Source: Martinezella calliandrae (GTDB lineage Bacteria; Pseudomonadota; Alphaproteobacteria; Rhizobiales; Rhizobiaceae). Taken from it: a stretch of 64,000 nt of DNA. Made by a program: the position numbers and the translations under genes. Shown one piece after another: positions 38,134 through 46,751 of this stretch (position 1 is the first letter of the stretch; every line of letters starts with the position of its first letter). The notes beneath the pieces were generated by a model, which did not search any database, was not told the origin of the DNA, and worked only from the letters and a program-made list of their open reading frames with translations. The DNA lies in NCBI RefSeq assembly GCF_030272695.1, contig NZ_JARFYN010000006.1, forward strand, positions 124,001-188,000. Reading direction: 5' to 3'.

Positions 38134-38547
38134 ATGAGCGTTTCATCGAAGCCCACCTGCCGCATCGTGCGGCCCGGCAGCACCTATGCCGGGAAACAAG
38201 GCTTCAACTATTTCGAGGGAATTGCCGCCGAGACAGTCGGCTCGACTGGTATCTGCATGCATCTTCTGACAATCCCGCCCGGCGCACGCGCCAAGGCGCA
38301 CATGCATGCATCGCATGAGACGGCGATCTATGCGCTTTCCGGCGAGACACATTGCTGGTTCGGCGATCAATTGGAAGAGCACGTTATCGTTCGCGCCGGC
38401 GAGATGTTTTACATTCCCGCCGGCGTGCCCCATCTGCCTGCCAATCTCAGCGACCAGCCGGCGACAGCCATCATCGCCCGTACCGATCCGAACGAACAGG
38501 AAAGTGTGATTTTGTTGCCGGATCTGGAGCGGTATGTGCCGTTCTAA
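38134..38547 (+). CDS. Cupin-domain protein
   Basis: The 137-residue single-domain cupin shows motif 1 as AKAHMHASHETAIYALSGE (metal-binding His and Glu) and motif 2 as GEMFYIPAGVPHLPANL. It is divergent from the importer operon and convergent with dihydropyrimidinase. A strong TGGGAGGAATGGC ribosome-binding site sets the start. Cupins of this size may be isomerases, dioxygenases or ligand sensors; no specific function is claimed. Confidence 0.85.
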   Translation: MSVSSKPTCRIVRPGSTYAGKQGFNYFEGIAAETVGSTGICMHLLTIPPGARAKAHMHASHETAIYALSGETHCWFGDQLEEHVIVRAGEMFYIPAGVPHLPANLSDQPATAIIARTDPNEQESVILLPDLERYVPF

Positions 38548-38577
38548 GCCATTGGACCGGAATGCCGTTGCCAAGCG

Positions 38578-40032
38578 TTACACCCCGCTCGCCGGGATGC
38601 CGCTGCGCTGAACCTTGCGCGGCGCGGTGACATCTTTCCAGGTCGAGAGCGCGCGGTTGACGGCGGTGAAAGGCTCGCGCTTGACGAATTCGCCATGACC
38701 TTGCTGCGTCTTGACCGTGCTTTCCTCGATGGCAACCACGCCGCGGGTTAGCGTATAACGCGGCAGCCCCGTCACTTGCTTGCCTTCGAAGACGTTGTAG
38801 TCGATCGACGACTGCTGCGTCTTGGCGGTGATGGTCTTCGAGCGCTTCGGATCCCAGACAACGAGATCGGCATCCGCTCCGACGAGGATCGCGCCCTTCT
38901 TCGGATAGACGTTGAGGATCTTGGCGATGTTGGTCGACGTGACCGCCACAAACTCGTTCATGGTCAGACGACCGGTGTTGACACCATGGGTCCAGAGCAT
39001 CGGCATGCGGTCTTCGAGGCCGCCGGTGCCGTTGGGGATCTTGGTGAAATCGCCGAGGCCGAAACGCTTCTGCTCGGTCGTGAAGGCGCAATGGTCGGTG
39101 GCTACCACCTGCAGCGAGCCAGAGGCAAGGCCGGCCCAGAGGCTGTCCTGATGCTGCTTGTTGCGGAAGGGCGGCGACATGACGCGGCGGGCGGCGTGGT
39201 CCCAATCGGGATTGGCATATTCGCTCTCATCGAGCGTCAGGTGCTGGATCAAGGGCTCGCCGTAGACGCGCATGCCCTTCTGACGCGCCCGGCGAATGGC
39301 TTCATGCGCCTGTTCGCAGGAGGTGTGAACGATATAAACCGGGCTGCCGGCCATATCAGCGATCATGATTGCGCGGTTCGTCGCTTCGCCTTCGACTTCT
39401 GCCGGGCGGGAATAAGCGTGCGCTTCCGGACCGTTATTGCCTTCGGCAAGCAGTTTCGCCTGCATCTGCGCCACCACGTCGCCGTTCTCGGCGTGAACGA
39501 GGGGGAGGGCGCCAAGCTCGGCGCAGCGTTGGAAGGACGAGAACATCTCGTCGTCATCCACCATCAGCGCGCCCTTATAGGCCATGAAGTGCTTGAAGGT
39601 GTTGATGCCCTTGTCGCGGACGACGGCCTCCATCTCGTTGAAGACCTGCTCGCCCCACCAGGTAATCGCCATGTGGAACGAGTAGTCGCAGTTCGCTCGC
39701 GTCGACTTGTTATCCCACATGGTCAGCGCTTCAAGCAGTGACTGGCCGGGCGAGGGCAGAGCGAAATCCACCACCATCGTCGTGCCGCCGGCAAGAGCCG
39801 CCCGCGTGCCGCTCTCGAAATCGTCCGAGGAATAGGTGCCCATGAACGGCATTTCGAGATGCGTATGCGGATCGATGCCGCCGGGCATGACATAGCAGCC
39901 GGACGCATCGAGAACTTCATTGCCAGAGAGGTTTTGCCCGATCTCGACGATCTTGCCGCCTTCGATCTTGACATCGGCCTTATAGGTCAGATCCGCCGTG
40001 ACGATGGTTCCGCCCTTGATGACTGTGCTCAT
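38578..40032 (-). CDS. hydA: Dihydropyrimidinase (D-hydantoinase)
   Basis: The 484-residue metal-dependent amidohydrolase opens the dihydrouracil or dihydrothymine ring to N-carbamoyl-beta-amino acid, the second step of reductive pyrimidine catabolism. Metal ligands are seen in GGIDPHTHLEMPFMG (about 53-67), the carboxylated Lys in FKHFMAYKGALMVDD, and His in YIVHTSCEQAHEAI. The start at 40032, with GGGAGCAGACACC before it, gives the canonical MSTVIKGGTIVTAD N-terminus. It is transcribed with the Zn-hydrolase gene 49 bases upstream. Confidence 0.94.
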   Translation of the reverse strand: MSTVIKGGTIVTADLTYKADVKIEGGKIVEIGQNLSGNEVLDASGCYVMPGGIDPHTHLEMPFMGTYSSDDFESGTRAALAGGTTMVVDFALPSPGQSLLEALTMWDNKSTRANCDYSFHMAITWWGEQVFNEMEAVVRDKGINTFKHFMAYKGALMVDDDEMFSSFQRCAELGALPLVHAENGDVVAQMQAKLLAEGNNGPEAHAYSRPAEVEGEATNRAIMIADMAGSPVYIVHTSCEQAHEAIRRARQKGMRVYGEPLIQHLTLDESEYANPDWDHAARRVMSPPFRNKQHQDSLWAGLASGSLQVVATDHCAFTTEQKRFGLGDFTKIPNGTGGLEDRMPMLWTHGVNTGRLTMNEFVAVTSTNIAKILNVYPKKGAILVGADADLVVWDPKRSKTITAKTQQSSIDYNVFEGKQVTGLPRYTLTRGVVAIEESTVKTQQGHGEFVKREPFTAVNRALSTWKDVTAPRKVQRSGIPASGV

Positions 40033-40081
40033 GGTGTCTGCTCCCAATATGTGAATTTCTGGTGCTGCGCGAAGAGGGATG

Positions 40082-41311
40082 TCAAGCCACAATCTCCGCC
40101 GTCTCCAGGACCGCATGGAACAGGACATCCGCACCAGCGGTCGCCCATTCCTTGGAAATTTCTTCCGCTTCGTTGTGCGAAAGGCCACCGACGCAGGGGC
40201 ACATGACCATTGTGGCCGGCGCCACCTTGGCGGCCCAGCAGGCGTCATGACCGGCGCCGGAGATGATGTTCATGTGGCTATAGCCAAGCTTCTCGGCAGC
40301 GTTGCGAACGGCCGTCACAAGCTTCGGGTCGAAGGTCACCGGCTCGAAATGGCCGATAGCTTCGATAGAGCAACCGACGCCGAGGGCGTCGCAGATAACG
40401 GGCGCCTCAGCCTCGATCTTGGCGCGCATGCGATCGAGCTTTTCCTTGTCGGGCGAGCGGATGTCGACAGTGAAGACCACCTTGCCTGGCAGCACATTGC
40501 GCGAATTGGGAGAGAAGAAGACTTGGCCGACACCGCCGACGGCGCCTGGCTGGTTTTCCATCGCAACGCCTTGCACCATTTCGACGATTCGCGACATGGC
40601 AAGCCCGGCATTGACGCGCATGTTCATGGGCGTCGAACCGGTATGCGCTTCCTTGCCGGTCAGCGTGAATTCCAGCCACCACAGGCCCTGACAGTGTGTG
40701 ACGACGCCGATGGTCTTGTCTTCGGCTTCGAGGATCGGGCCCTGTTCGATATGGTATTCGAAATAGGCGTGCATCTTGCGGCTGCCGACCTCTTCCTCGC
40801 CGAGCCAGCCGATGCGCTTCAGCTCCTCGCCAAAGGTCTTGCCTTCCGGGTCCTTGCGGGCATAGGCGTAGTCCAGCGAATGCATGCCAGCGAAGACGCC
40901 GGAGGCGAGCATGGCCGGGGCGAAACGCGCGCCTTCTTCATTGGTCCAGTTGGTGACCACGATCGGATGTTTGGTCTTGATGCCGAGGTCGTTCATCGTG
41001 CGCACGACCTCGAGCGCACCGAGCACGCCGAGCACGCCGTCATATTTGCCGCCGGTCGGCTGGGTGTCGAGATGCGAGCCGACATAAACCGGCAGCGCAT
41101 TCGGATCGGCGCCAGGGCGGGTTGCGAACACCGTTCCCATCTTGTCGACGCCGATTTTCAGCCCGGCGTTTTCACACCACGTCTTGAAAAGGCTGCGGCC
41201 TTCGGCGTCGGCGTCGGTCAGCGTCTGACGATTGTTGCCGCCCGCGATGCCGGGGCCGATCTTCGCCATTTCCATCAGTGCGTCCCAAAGGCGATCGCCA
41301 TTGATACGCAT
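40082..41311 (-). CDS. Zn-dependent amidohydrolase, probable beta-ureidopropionase (M20, AmaB/PydC type)
   Basis: The 409-residue enzyme is of the M20 family that includes allantoate amidohydrolase and N-carbamoyl-L-amino acid hydrolase. Metal motifs are GSHLDTQPTGGKYDGVLGVL, NEEGARFAP and GAGHDACWAAKVAP. In this cluster it most likely performs the third step, releasing beta-alanine or beta-aminoisobutyrate, CO2 and ammonia. The ATG at 41311 follows AGGAGAAAAC; the ATG-less extension to 41335 is less likely. Family is firm, substrate is inferred from context. Confidence 0.9.
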   Translation of the reverse strand: MRINGDRLWDALMEMAKIGPGIAGGNNRQTLTDADAEGRSLFKTWCENAGLKIGVDKMGTVFATRPGADPNALPVYVGSHLDTQPTGGKYDGVLGVLGALEVVRTMNDLGIKTKHPIVVTNWTNEEGARFAPAMLASGVFAGMHSLDYAYARKDPEGKTFGEELKRIGWLGEEEVGSRKMHAYFEYHIEQGPILEAEDKTIGVVTHCQGLWWLEFTLTGKEAHTGSTPMNMRVNAGLAMSRIVEMVQGVAMENQPGAVGGVGQVFFSPNSRNVLPGKVVFTVDIRSPDKEKLDRMRAKIEAEAPVICDALGVGCSIEAIGHFEPVTFDPKLVTAVRNAAEKLGYSHMNIISGAGHDACWAAKVAPATMVMCPCVGGLSHNEAEEISKEWATAGADVLFHAVLETAEIVA

Positions 41312-41475
41312 GTTTTCTCCTGGCGCTGCCACCATGATGCAATCCTCACCTGTTTATCCCGGGTCATGCAAGGCGCATGCCCAATTGTTCCCGTTAGTCG
41401 TTGCCCAGAGCGCTTGTTTGTTTTTCTCGCCCCGGGAAATCGCCGGTTGCCTTTATAAGACATCTGACGGATAAT

Positions 41476-41491
41476 TTGACCGATTGGTAAA
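41476..41491. promoter_or_regulatory. RutR-type operator
   Basis: TTGACCGATTGGTAAA matches the E. coli RutR consensus TTGACCANNTGGTCAA at 12 of 14 defined positions. It lies in the 325-base region between the divergent Zn-hydrolase and RutR-like genes. A separate perfect palindrome GGCAATTGCC, with flanking AT symmetry, is at 41553-41562. Confidence 0.6.
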
Positions 41492-41636
41492 CATTACAAC
41501 TTCCGTGGCGGCGCTCAAGACGAAAAGCACGAAAATTCCCGACAAAATTATAGGCAATTGCCAAAATTTAAAGCGCGGGCGGGATGAATGAGAGCTTGGC
41601 CGAAGGGCTTGGATTTCAAGGAGAAACAAAGCAGAC

Positions 41637-42281
41637 ATGGCCATCCCCAGAGCCGCCAAGACGCAACGACGTACCCGAATTCAGGAAGAAAAAGAGGAAG
41701 TGATACTCGAAGCCGCGCTGGACGTATTTTCGGTGCATGGCTTTCGCGGCTCGACCATCGACCAGATCGCGGAAGTCGCCGGCATGTCAAAACCCAATCT
41801 GCTCTATTATTTCCGCACGAAAGAGGCCATGCATCGCGCGCTTATCGACCGGGTGCTGTTTACCTGGCTGGAGCCGCTGCGTGCCTTCGACGCCAACGGC
41901 AATCCCGAAAGCGAGATCCGCTCCTACATCCGCCGCAAGCTCGAAATGGCCCGCGATTTCCCGCGGGAAAGCCGCCTGTTCGCCAACGAGATGTTGCAGG
42001 GGGCGCCGCATGTCGAGGATGAGCTTCGCGGACCGCTAAAGAGTCTTGTCGACGAAAAGGCCGAGGTCATCCGCGCCTGGGCGAAGGCCGGCAAGATCGC
42101 CAAGTGCGATCCCTATCACCTGATCTTCTCCATCTGGTCGACGACACAGCATTATGCCGACTTCGACGTACAGGTGCGCGCCGTGCTCGGGCAGGAACAT
42201 TCAGGCGAGGGGCGTTTCGAGGATGCGGCCCGCTATCTGGAAAAACTCTTCGTCGATGGTCTTGGCATTCGGCAGTCTTAG
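41637..42281 (+). CDS. rutR: TetR-family regulator, RutR-like
   Basis: The 214-residue repressor has an N-terminal TetR helix-turn-helix (about 22-66: ALDVFSVHGFRGSTIDQIAE and VAGMSKPNLLYYFRTKEAMH) and a C-terminal ligand domain with WSTTQHYADFDVQVRAVLG resembling E. coli RutR, which senses uracil or thymine. Its location within the pyrimidine catabolic genes and the RutR-like palindrome upstream support the name. A GGAGAAACAAAGCAGAC stretch precedes the ATG. Confidence 0.85.
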   Translation: MAIPRAAKTQRRTRIQEEKEEVILEAALDVFSVHGFRGSTIDQIAEVAGMSKPNLLYYFRTKEAMHRALIDRVLFTWLEPLRAFDANGNPESEIRSYIRRKLEMARDFPRESRLFANEMLQGAPHVEDELRGPLKSLVDEKAEVIRAWAKAGKIAKCDPYHLIFSIWSTTQHYADFDVQVRAVLGQEHSGEGRFEDAARYLEKLFVDGLGIRQS

Positions 42282-42418
42282 GCGGCAGCGCACTGCCATG
42301 TGGAAGCCATGGCGGTGCTGTTGAGGTTTGACGATGCCGTTAACACATTTCCGGCCCCCCGCACTCACGTCTTGTCTGACACAGGCGCGAGGGCCAGTCT
42401 TTCGAGCATGACCTACTT

Positions 42419-43732
42419 TTACTCCGCCGCTTGCCGCGCCATCGGATTGTTTGGGTGGGTCGTCCAGTTGGCGTAGTTCGCGTCGACGGTCTTGCCAGTG
42501 CGCTTGTCGAGGGCGCCTGCCGGCAAGGCTTCCATGGTGATGCAGTTTTCGACGGGACAGACGCTGACGCACAGGTTGCAGCCGACGCATTCCTCGTCGA
42601 TCACCTCGAAATGCCTGACGCCATCGACCATGCTGGTGATTGCCTGGTGCGAGGTGTCTTCGCAGGCGATGTAGCAGCGACCGCACTTGATGCAGGCGTC
42701 CTGATCGATCTTTGCCTTGGCTATGTAGTTGAGGTTGAGATACTGCCAGTCGGAAACATTCGGGACGGCGCGACCGATGATATCATCCAGATTGCGGTGC
42801 CCCTTTTCGTCCATCCAGTCGGAGAGGCCCGATATCATCTCCTGAACGATCTTGAAGCCGTAGGTCATTGCTGCCGTGCACACCTGCACGTTGCCGGCGC
42901 CAAGCGCCAGGAATTCGGCCGCATCACGCCAGGTGGTGATGCCGCCGATGCCGGAGATCGGCAGGCCGTTGGTTTCGCGATCGCGCGCGATCTCGGCCAC
43001 CATATTGAGCGCGATCGGTTTGACTGCCGGGCCGCAATAGCCGCCGTGGCTGCCCTTGCCGTCGATGGTCGGGTTCGGCGCGAAATTGTCGAGATCGACG
43101 GAGACGATGGAGTTGATCGTGTTAATCAGCGACACGGCGTCGGTCCCGCCGGCCTTGGCGGCGCGGGCCGGTTTGCGGATGTCGGTGATGTTCGGCGTCA
43201 GCTTGGTGATGACGGGCATGCGGGTATATTGCTTGCACCAGCGCACGACCATCTCGATATATTCCGGCACCTGGCCGACCGCGGACCCCATTCCGCGCTC
43301 GGACATGCCGTGCGGACAGCCGAAATTGAGCTCGATGCCGTCGGCGTTGGTTTCCTCCACCAGCGGCAGGATCGCCTTCCATGCATCTTCGACACAGGGA
43401 ACCATAATCGAGGCGATAAGTGCGCGATCCGGCCAGTTCAGCTTCACCTGCTTCATCTCGCGCAGATTGGTAAAGAGGTCGCGATCGGTGATCAGTTCGA
43501 TATTGTTGAGGCCGAGCAGGCGGCGGTCAGCGCCCCAGATCGCCCCATAGCGCGGGCCATTGACGTTGACGACGGGCGGGCCTTCCTCGCCGAGCGTCTT
43601 CCAAACGACACCGCCCCAACCCGCCTTGAAGGCGCGTTCGACGTTGTAGGCCTTATCAGTTGGCGGCGCCGAAGCGAGCCAGAACGGGTTCGGGGATTTG
43701 ATGCCGACGAAATTATTGCGGAGATCAGCCAT
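42419..43732 (-). CDS. preA: NAD-dependent dihydropyrimidine dehydrogenase subunit PreA
   Basis: The 437-residue subunit has an FMN-binding dihydroorotate-dehydrogenase-like barrel (about 1-320; ELNFGCPHGMSERGMGSAVG holds the active-site Cys region). A C-terminal ferredoxin domain carries two 4Fe-4S clusters: CIKCGRCYIACED and CVGCNLCVSVCPVENC. With PreT it reduces uracil or thymine to the dihydro form. The ATG at 43732 follows AAGGAGGAATTAGA, an excellent ribosome-binding site. It follows preT by 13 bases. Confidence 0.95.
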   Translation of the reverse strand: MADLRNNFVGIKSPNPFWLASAPPTDKAYNVERAFKAGWGGVVWKTLGEEGPPVVNVNGPRYGAIWGADRRLLGLNNIELITDRDLFTNLREMKQVKLNWPDRALIASIMVPCVEDAWKAILPLVEETNADGIELNFGCPHGMSERGMGSAVGQVPEYIEMVVRWCKQYTRMPVITKLTPNITDIRKPARAAKAGGTDAVSLINTINSIVSVDLDNFAPNPTIDGKGSHGGYCGPAVKPIALNMVAEIARDRETNGLPISGIGGITTWRDAAEFLALGAGNVQVCTAAMTYGFKIVQEMISGLSDWMDEKGHRNLDDIIGRAVPNVSDWQYLNLNYIAKAKIDQDACIKCGRCYIACEDTSHQAITSMVDGVRHFEVIDEECVGCNLCVSVCPVENCITMEALPAGALDKRTGKTVDANYANWTTHPNNPMARQAAE

Positions 43733-43745
43733 TCTAATTCCTCCT

Positions 43746-45107
43746 TCAAGCGACGGCAACAGTCGGCTGCGCGGCAGAGCCGAGCGCGCGGTTGATCGAT
43801 TCGGCCGCGTCGCGGCCTTGTGCGACAGCGGAGACTGTCAGGTCGTCGCCGCCGAGAACGCAGTCGCCGCCGGCCCAAACGCCGTCTAGCGAGGTCCGGC
43901 CTTCGCTGTCGATGGCGATGCGGCCGGATTCCATGCGCAACGCGCCGAGGCCGGAGGCTTGGAAGGTCTGGCCGATCGCCTTGAAAATCTGGTCGGCCGC
44001 GATGACGCCGGTATCGCCGGTGCCGGTCAACTTGCCATCGCGCAGCTCGGTATATTCAACCTCGATGCCGGCAACCTTGCCGTCTTTGTCGAGAATGCGC
44101 TTAGGCGCCAACCAGTGGCGAATGATGACGCCTTTGGACGCCGCGAGATCCTGCTCGTATTCCGAGGCGTTCATATGTTCCTTGCCGCGGCGATAGCAGA
44201 TCGTTACCTCTTCGGCGCCGAGCAGCTTTGCCTGCACGGCGGCGTCGATTGCGGTCATGCCGCCGCCGAGAACAACGACGCGACGACCGATAGCGATGTC
44301 GGACTTGTCCTTCGCCTGGCGCAGATCGGCGATGTAGGCAACGGCATCGTCGACACCGTCGAGATCCTCACCTTCGATCAGCAGCGCGTTGACGCCGGCG
44401 AGGCCGAGGCCGAGGAAGACTGCGTCGTATTGTGATGAAAGATCGGCAAGGCTGAAATCGCGGCCGAGTGCCTGGCCATTTTTGACGTCGATACCGCCGA
44501 TCGACAGCAAGTAGTCGACTTCCTTCTGAGCGAAATCGTCGACCGTCTTGTAGGTGGCGATACCGTACTCGTTGAGGCCGCCGGGCTTTTGGCGGGCGTC
44601 GAAGATGGTAACGTCATGGCCTTTCACCGCAAGACGGTGGGCGCAGGCAAGGCCGGCAGGGCCGGCGCCGACAATGGCGATCTTCTTGCCGGTCGATGCA
44701 GCGCGGGCATAGAACTGCTTGTTTGCGTCCATGGCGGCATCGGTCGCGAAGCGCTGCAAGCGGCCGATTTCGACGGGGCGCTCTTCGGCGGTGTTGCGCA
44801 CGCAGGCCTGCTCGCAGAGCTGTTCGGTGGGACAGACCCGGGCGCACATGCCGCCGAGGATGTTCTGGTCGAAGATCGTCTTGGCCGAGCCGATCGGGTT
44901 GCCGGTCGAGATCTGGCGGATAAACATCGGAATGTCGATGGACGTCGGACAGGCCGTCATGCACGGCGCGTCGTAGCAAAAATAACAGCGGTCGGAAGCG
45001 ACCAGCGCCTCGTGGTCGTTGAGGCGCGGATGCAGATCGGAAAAGTTCGCATCATATTCGGCCGGCGTCAGCCTGCCGTTATGAATCCCAGTTTCCAGTC
45101 GTCCCAT
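43746..45107 (-). CDS. preT: NAD-dependent dihydropyrimidine dehydrogenase subunit PreT
   Basis: The 453-residue flavoprotein resembles the glutamate synthase small subunit. The N-terminal Fe-S region is CYFCYDAPCMTACP, CARVCP and CEQAC; FAD binding is KIAIVGAGPAGLACAHRLA (about 141-159); NAD(P) binding is RRVVVLGGGMTAIDAAVQA. It passes electrons from NADH to PreA. It is the first gene of the preT-preA operon, and a possible RutR-like site lies 60 bases upstream. Confidence 0.94.
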   Translation of the reverse strand: MGRLETGIHNGRLTPAEYDANFSDLHPRLNDHEALVASDRCYFCYDAPCMTACPTSIDIPMFIRQISTGNPIGSAKTIFDQNILGGMCARVCPTEQLCEQACVRNTAEERPVEIGRLQRFATDAAMDANKQFYARAASTGKKIAIVGAGPAGLACAHRLAVKGHDVTIFDARQKPGGLNEYGIATYKTVDDFAQKEVDYLLSIGGIDVKNGQALGRDFSLADLSSQYDAVFLGLGLAGVNALLIEGEDLDGVDDAVAYIADLRQAKDKSDIAIGRRVVVLGGGMTAIDAAVQAKLLGAEEVTICYRRGKEHMNASEYEQDLAASKGVIIRHWLAPKRILDKDGKVAGIEVEYTELRDGKLTGTGDTGVIAADQIFKAIGQTFQASGLGALRMESGRIAIDSEGRTSLDGVWAGGDCVLGGDDLTVSAVAQGRDAAESINRALGSAAQPTVAVA

Positions 45108-45166
45108 TGAAGTTCCCTCATTATAGTAAACGGCTAGTGGAATGAACGGTAACTCAGGATAAAAAA

Positions 45167-45182
45167 TTTATCAAACGGTAAA
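45167..45182 (-). promoter_or_regulatory. Possible RutR-like site upstream of preT
   Basis: TTTATCAAACGGTAAA matches the RutR consensus at 10 of 14 defined positions and shares the right half GGTAAA with the better site at 41476-41491. It lies 60 bases upstream of the preT start in an AT-rich stretch. Evidence is weaker than for the first site. Confidence 0.35.
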
Positions 45183-45439
45183 ATTTTGAGATTTTTGGTT
45201 TCGCCGAAGCAATGATTGCTGGCGCGATTGCATCGCGTTTCGGGGGAGGGAAACCTATCCGATAACATTATGTTTTCATGTTATGTTTTTTGAAATCGGT
45301 CGACGATCTGCCAGGACATAAACAATAAAGTTCTTGGATCTTGGATCGTTTATGAAAAGCCTGGCCAGTCACCTCGACGGCCTTTTTGACATCTGCGATA
45401 GACGATAGAGAAAAAATCGAAATTTTTTTTAGAAAGATG
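45183..45439. other. AT-rich intergenic stretch between preT and the stress locus
   Basis: No ORF, RNA or clear motif is recognised in these 257 bases. They form part of a 520-base gap that then holds the EcfG-type promoter and candidate small RNA described next. Confidence 0.4.
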
Positions 45440-45464
45440 GGAACCAAGGCCGAGCACCGCCGTT
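45440..45464 (+). promoter_or_regulatory. EcfG (general stress sigma) promoter with no ORF downstream
   Basis: GGAAC at 45440-45444, 16 bases, then CGTT at 45461-45464: an exact match to the alphaproteobacterial EcfG consensus. Transcription would start near 45471. The next plus-strand element is a terminator at 45561-45593, not a gene, so it predicts a small RNA. Confidence 0.65.
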
Positions 45465-45470
45465 AAGGAG

Positions 45471-45593
45471 ATGTCTTGGTGATGATCGCATCAACCGATG
45501 CACGCCCCCAAAACTCATCACCGGGCATCTACTCACGGTCCCCTCCCGATGAGTGAAAAGCAGCCAGTGCGCCGCCCTCGCACTGGCTGTTTT
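45471..45593 (+). ncRNA. Candidate EcfG-dependent small RNA (about 120 nt)
   Basis: The predicted transcript starts just after the promoter at 45440-45464 and ends in a strong rho-independent terminator. A 5' hairpin can form (GATG 45481-45484 / CATC 45489-45492). A second one pairs ACTCATC (45513-45519) with GATGAGT (45548-45554) and exposes a C-rich loop containing GGTCCCCTCCC (45538-45547 region), which is complementary to Shine-Dalgarno sequences. A second C-run, CGCCCCCA, is at 45503-45510. C-rich loops are the targeting element of many alphaproteobacterial small RNAs, including stress RNA GsrN of Caulobacter. No significant ORF fits. Sequence evidence only; ends are approximate. Confidence 0.55.
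45561..45593. terminator. Bidirectional terminator (small RNA and HWE kinase gene)
   Basis: An 11-bp perfect stem CAGCCAGTGCG (45561-45571) / CGCACTGGCTG (45579-45589) with a 7-base loop is followed by TTTT on the plus strand. It is also followed by CTTTTC when read on the minus strand, so it can end the HWE kinase gene, whose stop is 26 bases away. Confidence 0.85.
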
Positions 45594-45618
45594 CATTTGC
45601 GGTCCTCTTTCGGGAGCG

Positions 45619-46629
45619 TCAGCGGCGCTTTAGAATCTCATATTCGGTTTCGGGGATCGTCAGGCGATAGCCGATGCTGTCGTCATCGATCGCGAACTGG
45701 GCGCGCCCATTCATGGAGGTGGGGACAACCCGCTCCAACACGGTGCGGCTGAAGCTGTTGTCCTCGAACTCATGGTCGGAAGGGAAGTAGAAGTGTTCCG
45801 ACCACGCCACTTCGATGGCCTTCTTGCCGTTGAGCTCGGCCTCCTTGCAGTTCAGCGTGATACTGGTGGCGCCAGCGGAGATGGCACCGTGGGAGGCTGA
45901 ATTGACGATCAGTTCGTGCAAAGCGAGGCCGAGATGGACAGCGGCATTTGGAGTGAGATGCGCGTTGATCCCGTAGATCGGCATCGGCGTCCCTGCATCG
46001 GGCCAATAGGGGGCGAATTGCTTTTCAGCGAGTTCGAACAAATAGGCGCCACGCCAGCTCGAATCAGTGATCAGGTCCTGTGAGTTCGACAGCGACTGCA
46101 GGCGGCCGCGGAATTTAATCAGGAAATTATCGAGCGACACCGTATGGCGCGCCGTCTGCGTGGCGATGCCCTGGATGATTGCCAGAAGGTTTTTGGAGCG
46201 GTGCGATAGCTCGCGGAGCAGTGATTTCAATACTTTTTCGCGGTGCCGCGTCTCCGTAATTTCGGAGATGACGGAAAGCAGGCCTTGCGCCTTGCGCCCT
46301 CCGACGCGCTCGATCTTCAGCTCGTAGATGCGAACGCCATCGCCCGTTACCAACTCCACTTCCGCGGTGGCGGGCTTGCCGCTTTCCAGCACCCCGCGTT
46401 TGAGCTTCAACAGGTGTTCGCCGTCTTTCTCGCCGAAGAGATGGAGATCCGTACCGCCGATGGTAAGGGATGGCTTCAGGTGGTCGGGCAAGTTTTCGGC
46501 ATAGCGAATCGCGAGGTTTGCGTCCTGAAAGAGGATCGAGATGCCGGCGCTGGAAAGTGCACGCTCCATCATAGCGGCCTTGCCTTCAAAACTCAAAGGC
46601 GCACCCGATAATGGTTCAGTCGTATTCAC
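45619..46629 (-). CDS. HWE-family sensor histidine kinase of the general stress response
   Basis: The 336-residue cytoplasmic kinase has an N-terminal PAS domain (about 20-120) and an HWE transmitter. The phospho-accepting His is in LLRELSHRSKNLLAIIQGIA (about residue 143), and the family-defining Trp-x-Glu is VAWSEHF (about 285). HWE kinases near phyR (PhyK-type) phosphorylate PhyR. The GTG at 46629 has AAAGG seven bases upstream and is preferred; a GTG at 46644 would add five residues. It has its own EcfG-type promoter at 46752-46776. Confidence 0.88.
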   Translation of the reverse strand: MNTTEPLSGAPLSFEGKAAMMERALSSAGISILFQDANLAIRYAENLPDHLKPSLTIGGTDLHLFGEKDGEHLLKLKRGVLESGKPATAEVELVTGDGVRIYELKIERVGGRKAQGLLSVISEITETRHREKVLKSLLRELSHRSKNLLAIIQGIATQTARHTVSLDNFLIKFRGRLQSLSNSQDLITDSSWRGAYLFELAEKQFAPYWPDAGTPMPIYGINAHLTPNAAVHLGLALHELIVNSASHGAISAGATSITLNCKEAELNGKKAIEVAWSEHFYFPSDHEFEDNSFSRTVLERVVPTSMNGRAQFAIDDDSIGYRLTIPETEYEILKRR

Positions 46630-46751
46630 CGGCTCGCCTTTCACTCGAATTTCGAGAAACCTCCCGACAAGGCATTCTCGACCGGAAAAACTCGGCCCGG
46701 TTTATACAGTCAATCGCTATAACAGTCGGTAAAGCGTCCTTAAGCCGCCGC

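Noticed and set aside
40082..41311. Allantoate amidohydrolase identity for the Zn hydrolase
   Set aside because: Same M20 subfamily, but no other purine/allantoin genes are nearby, while dihydropyrimidinase and preTA are.
45498..45752. 84-codon frame over the candidate small RNA
   Set aside because: Crosses a perfect terminator hairpin and the antisense of the HWE kinase gene; Arg/Ser-rich shadow composition.
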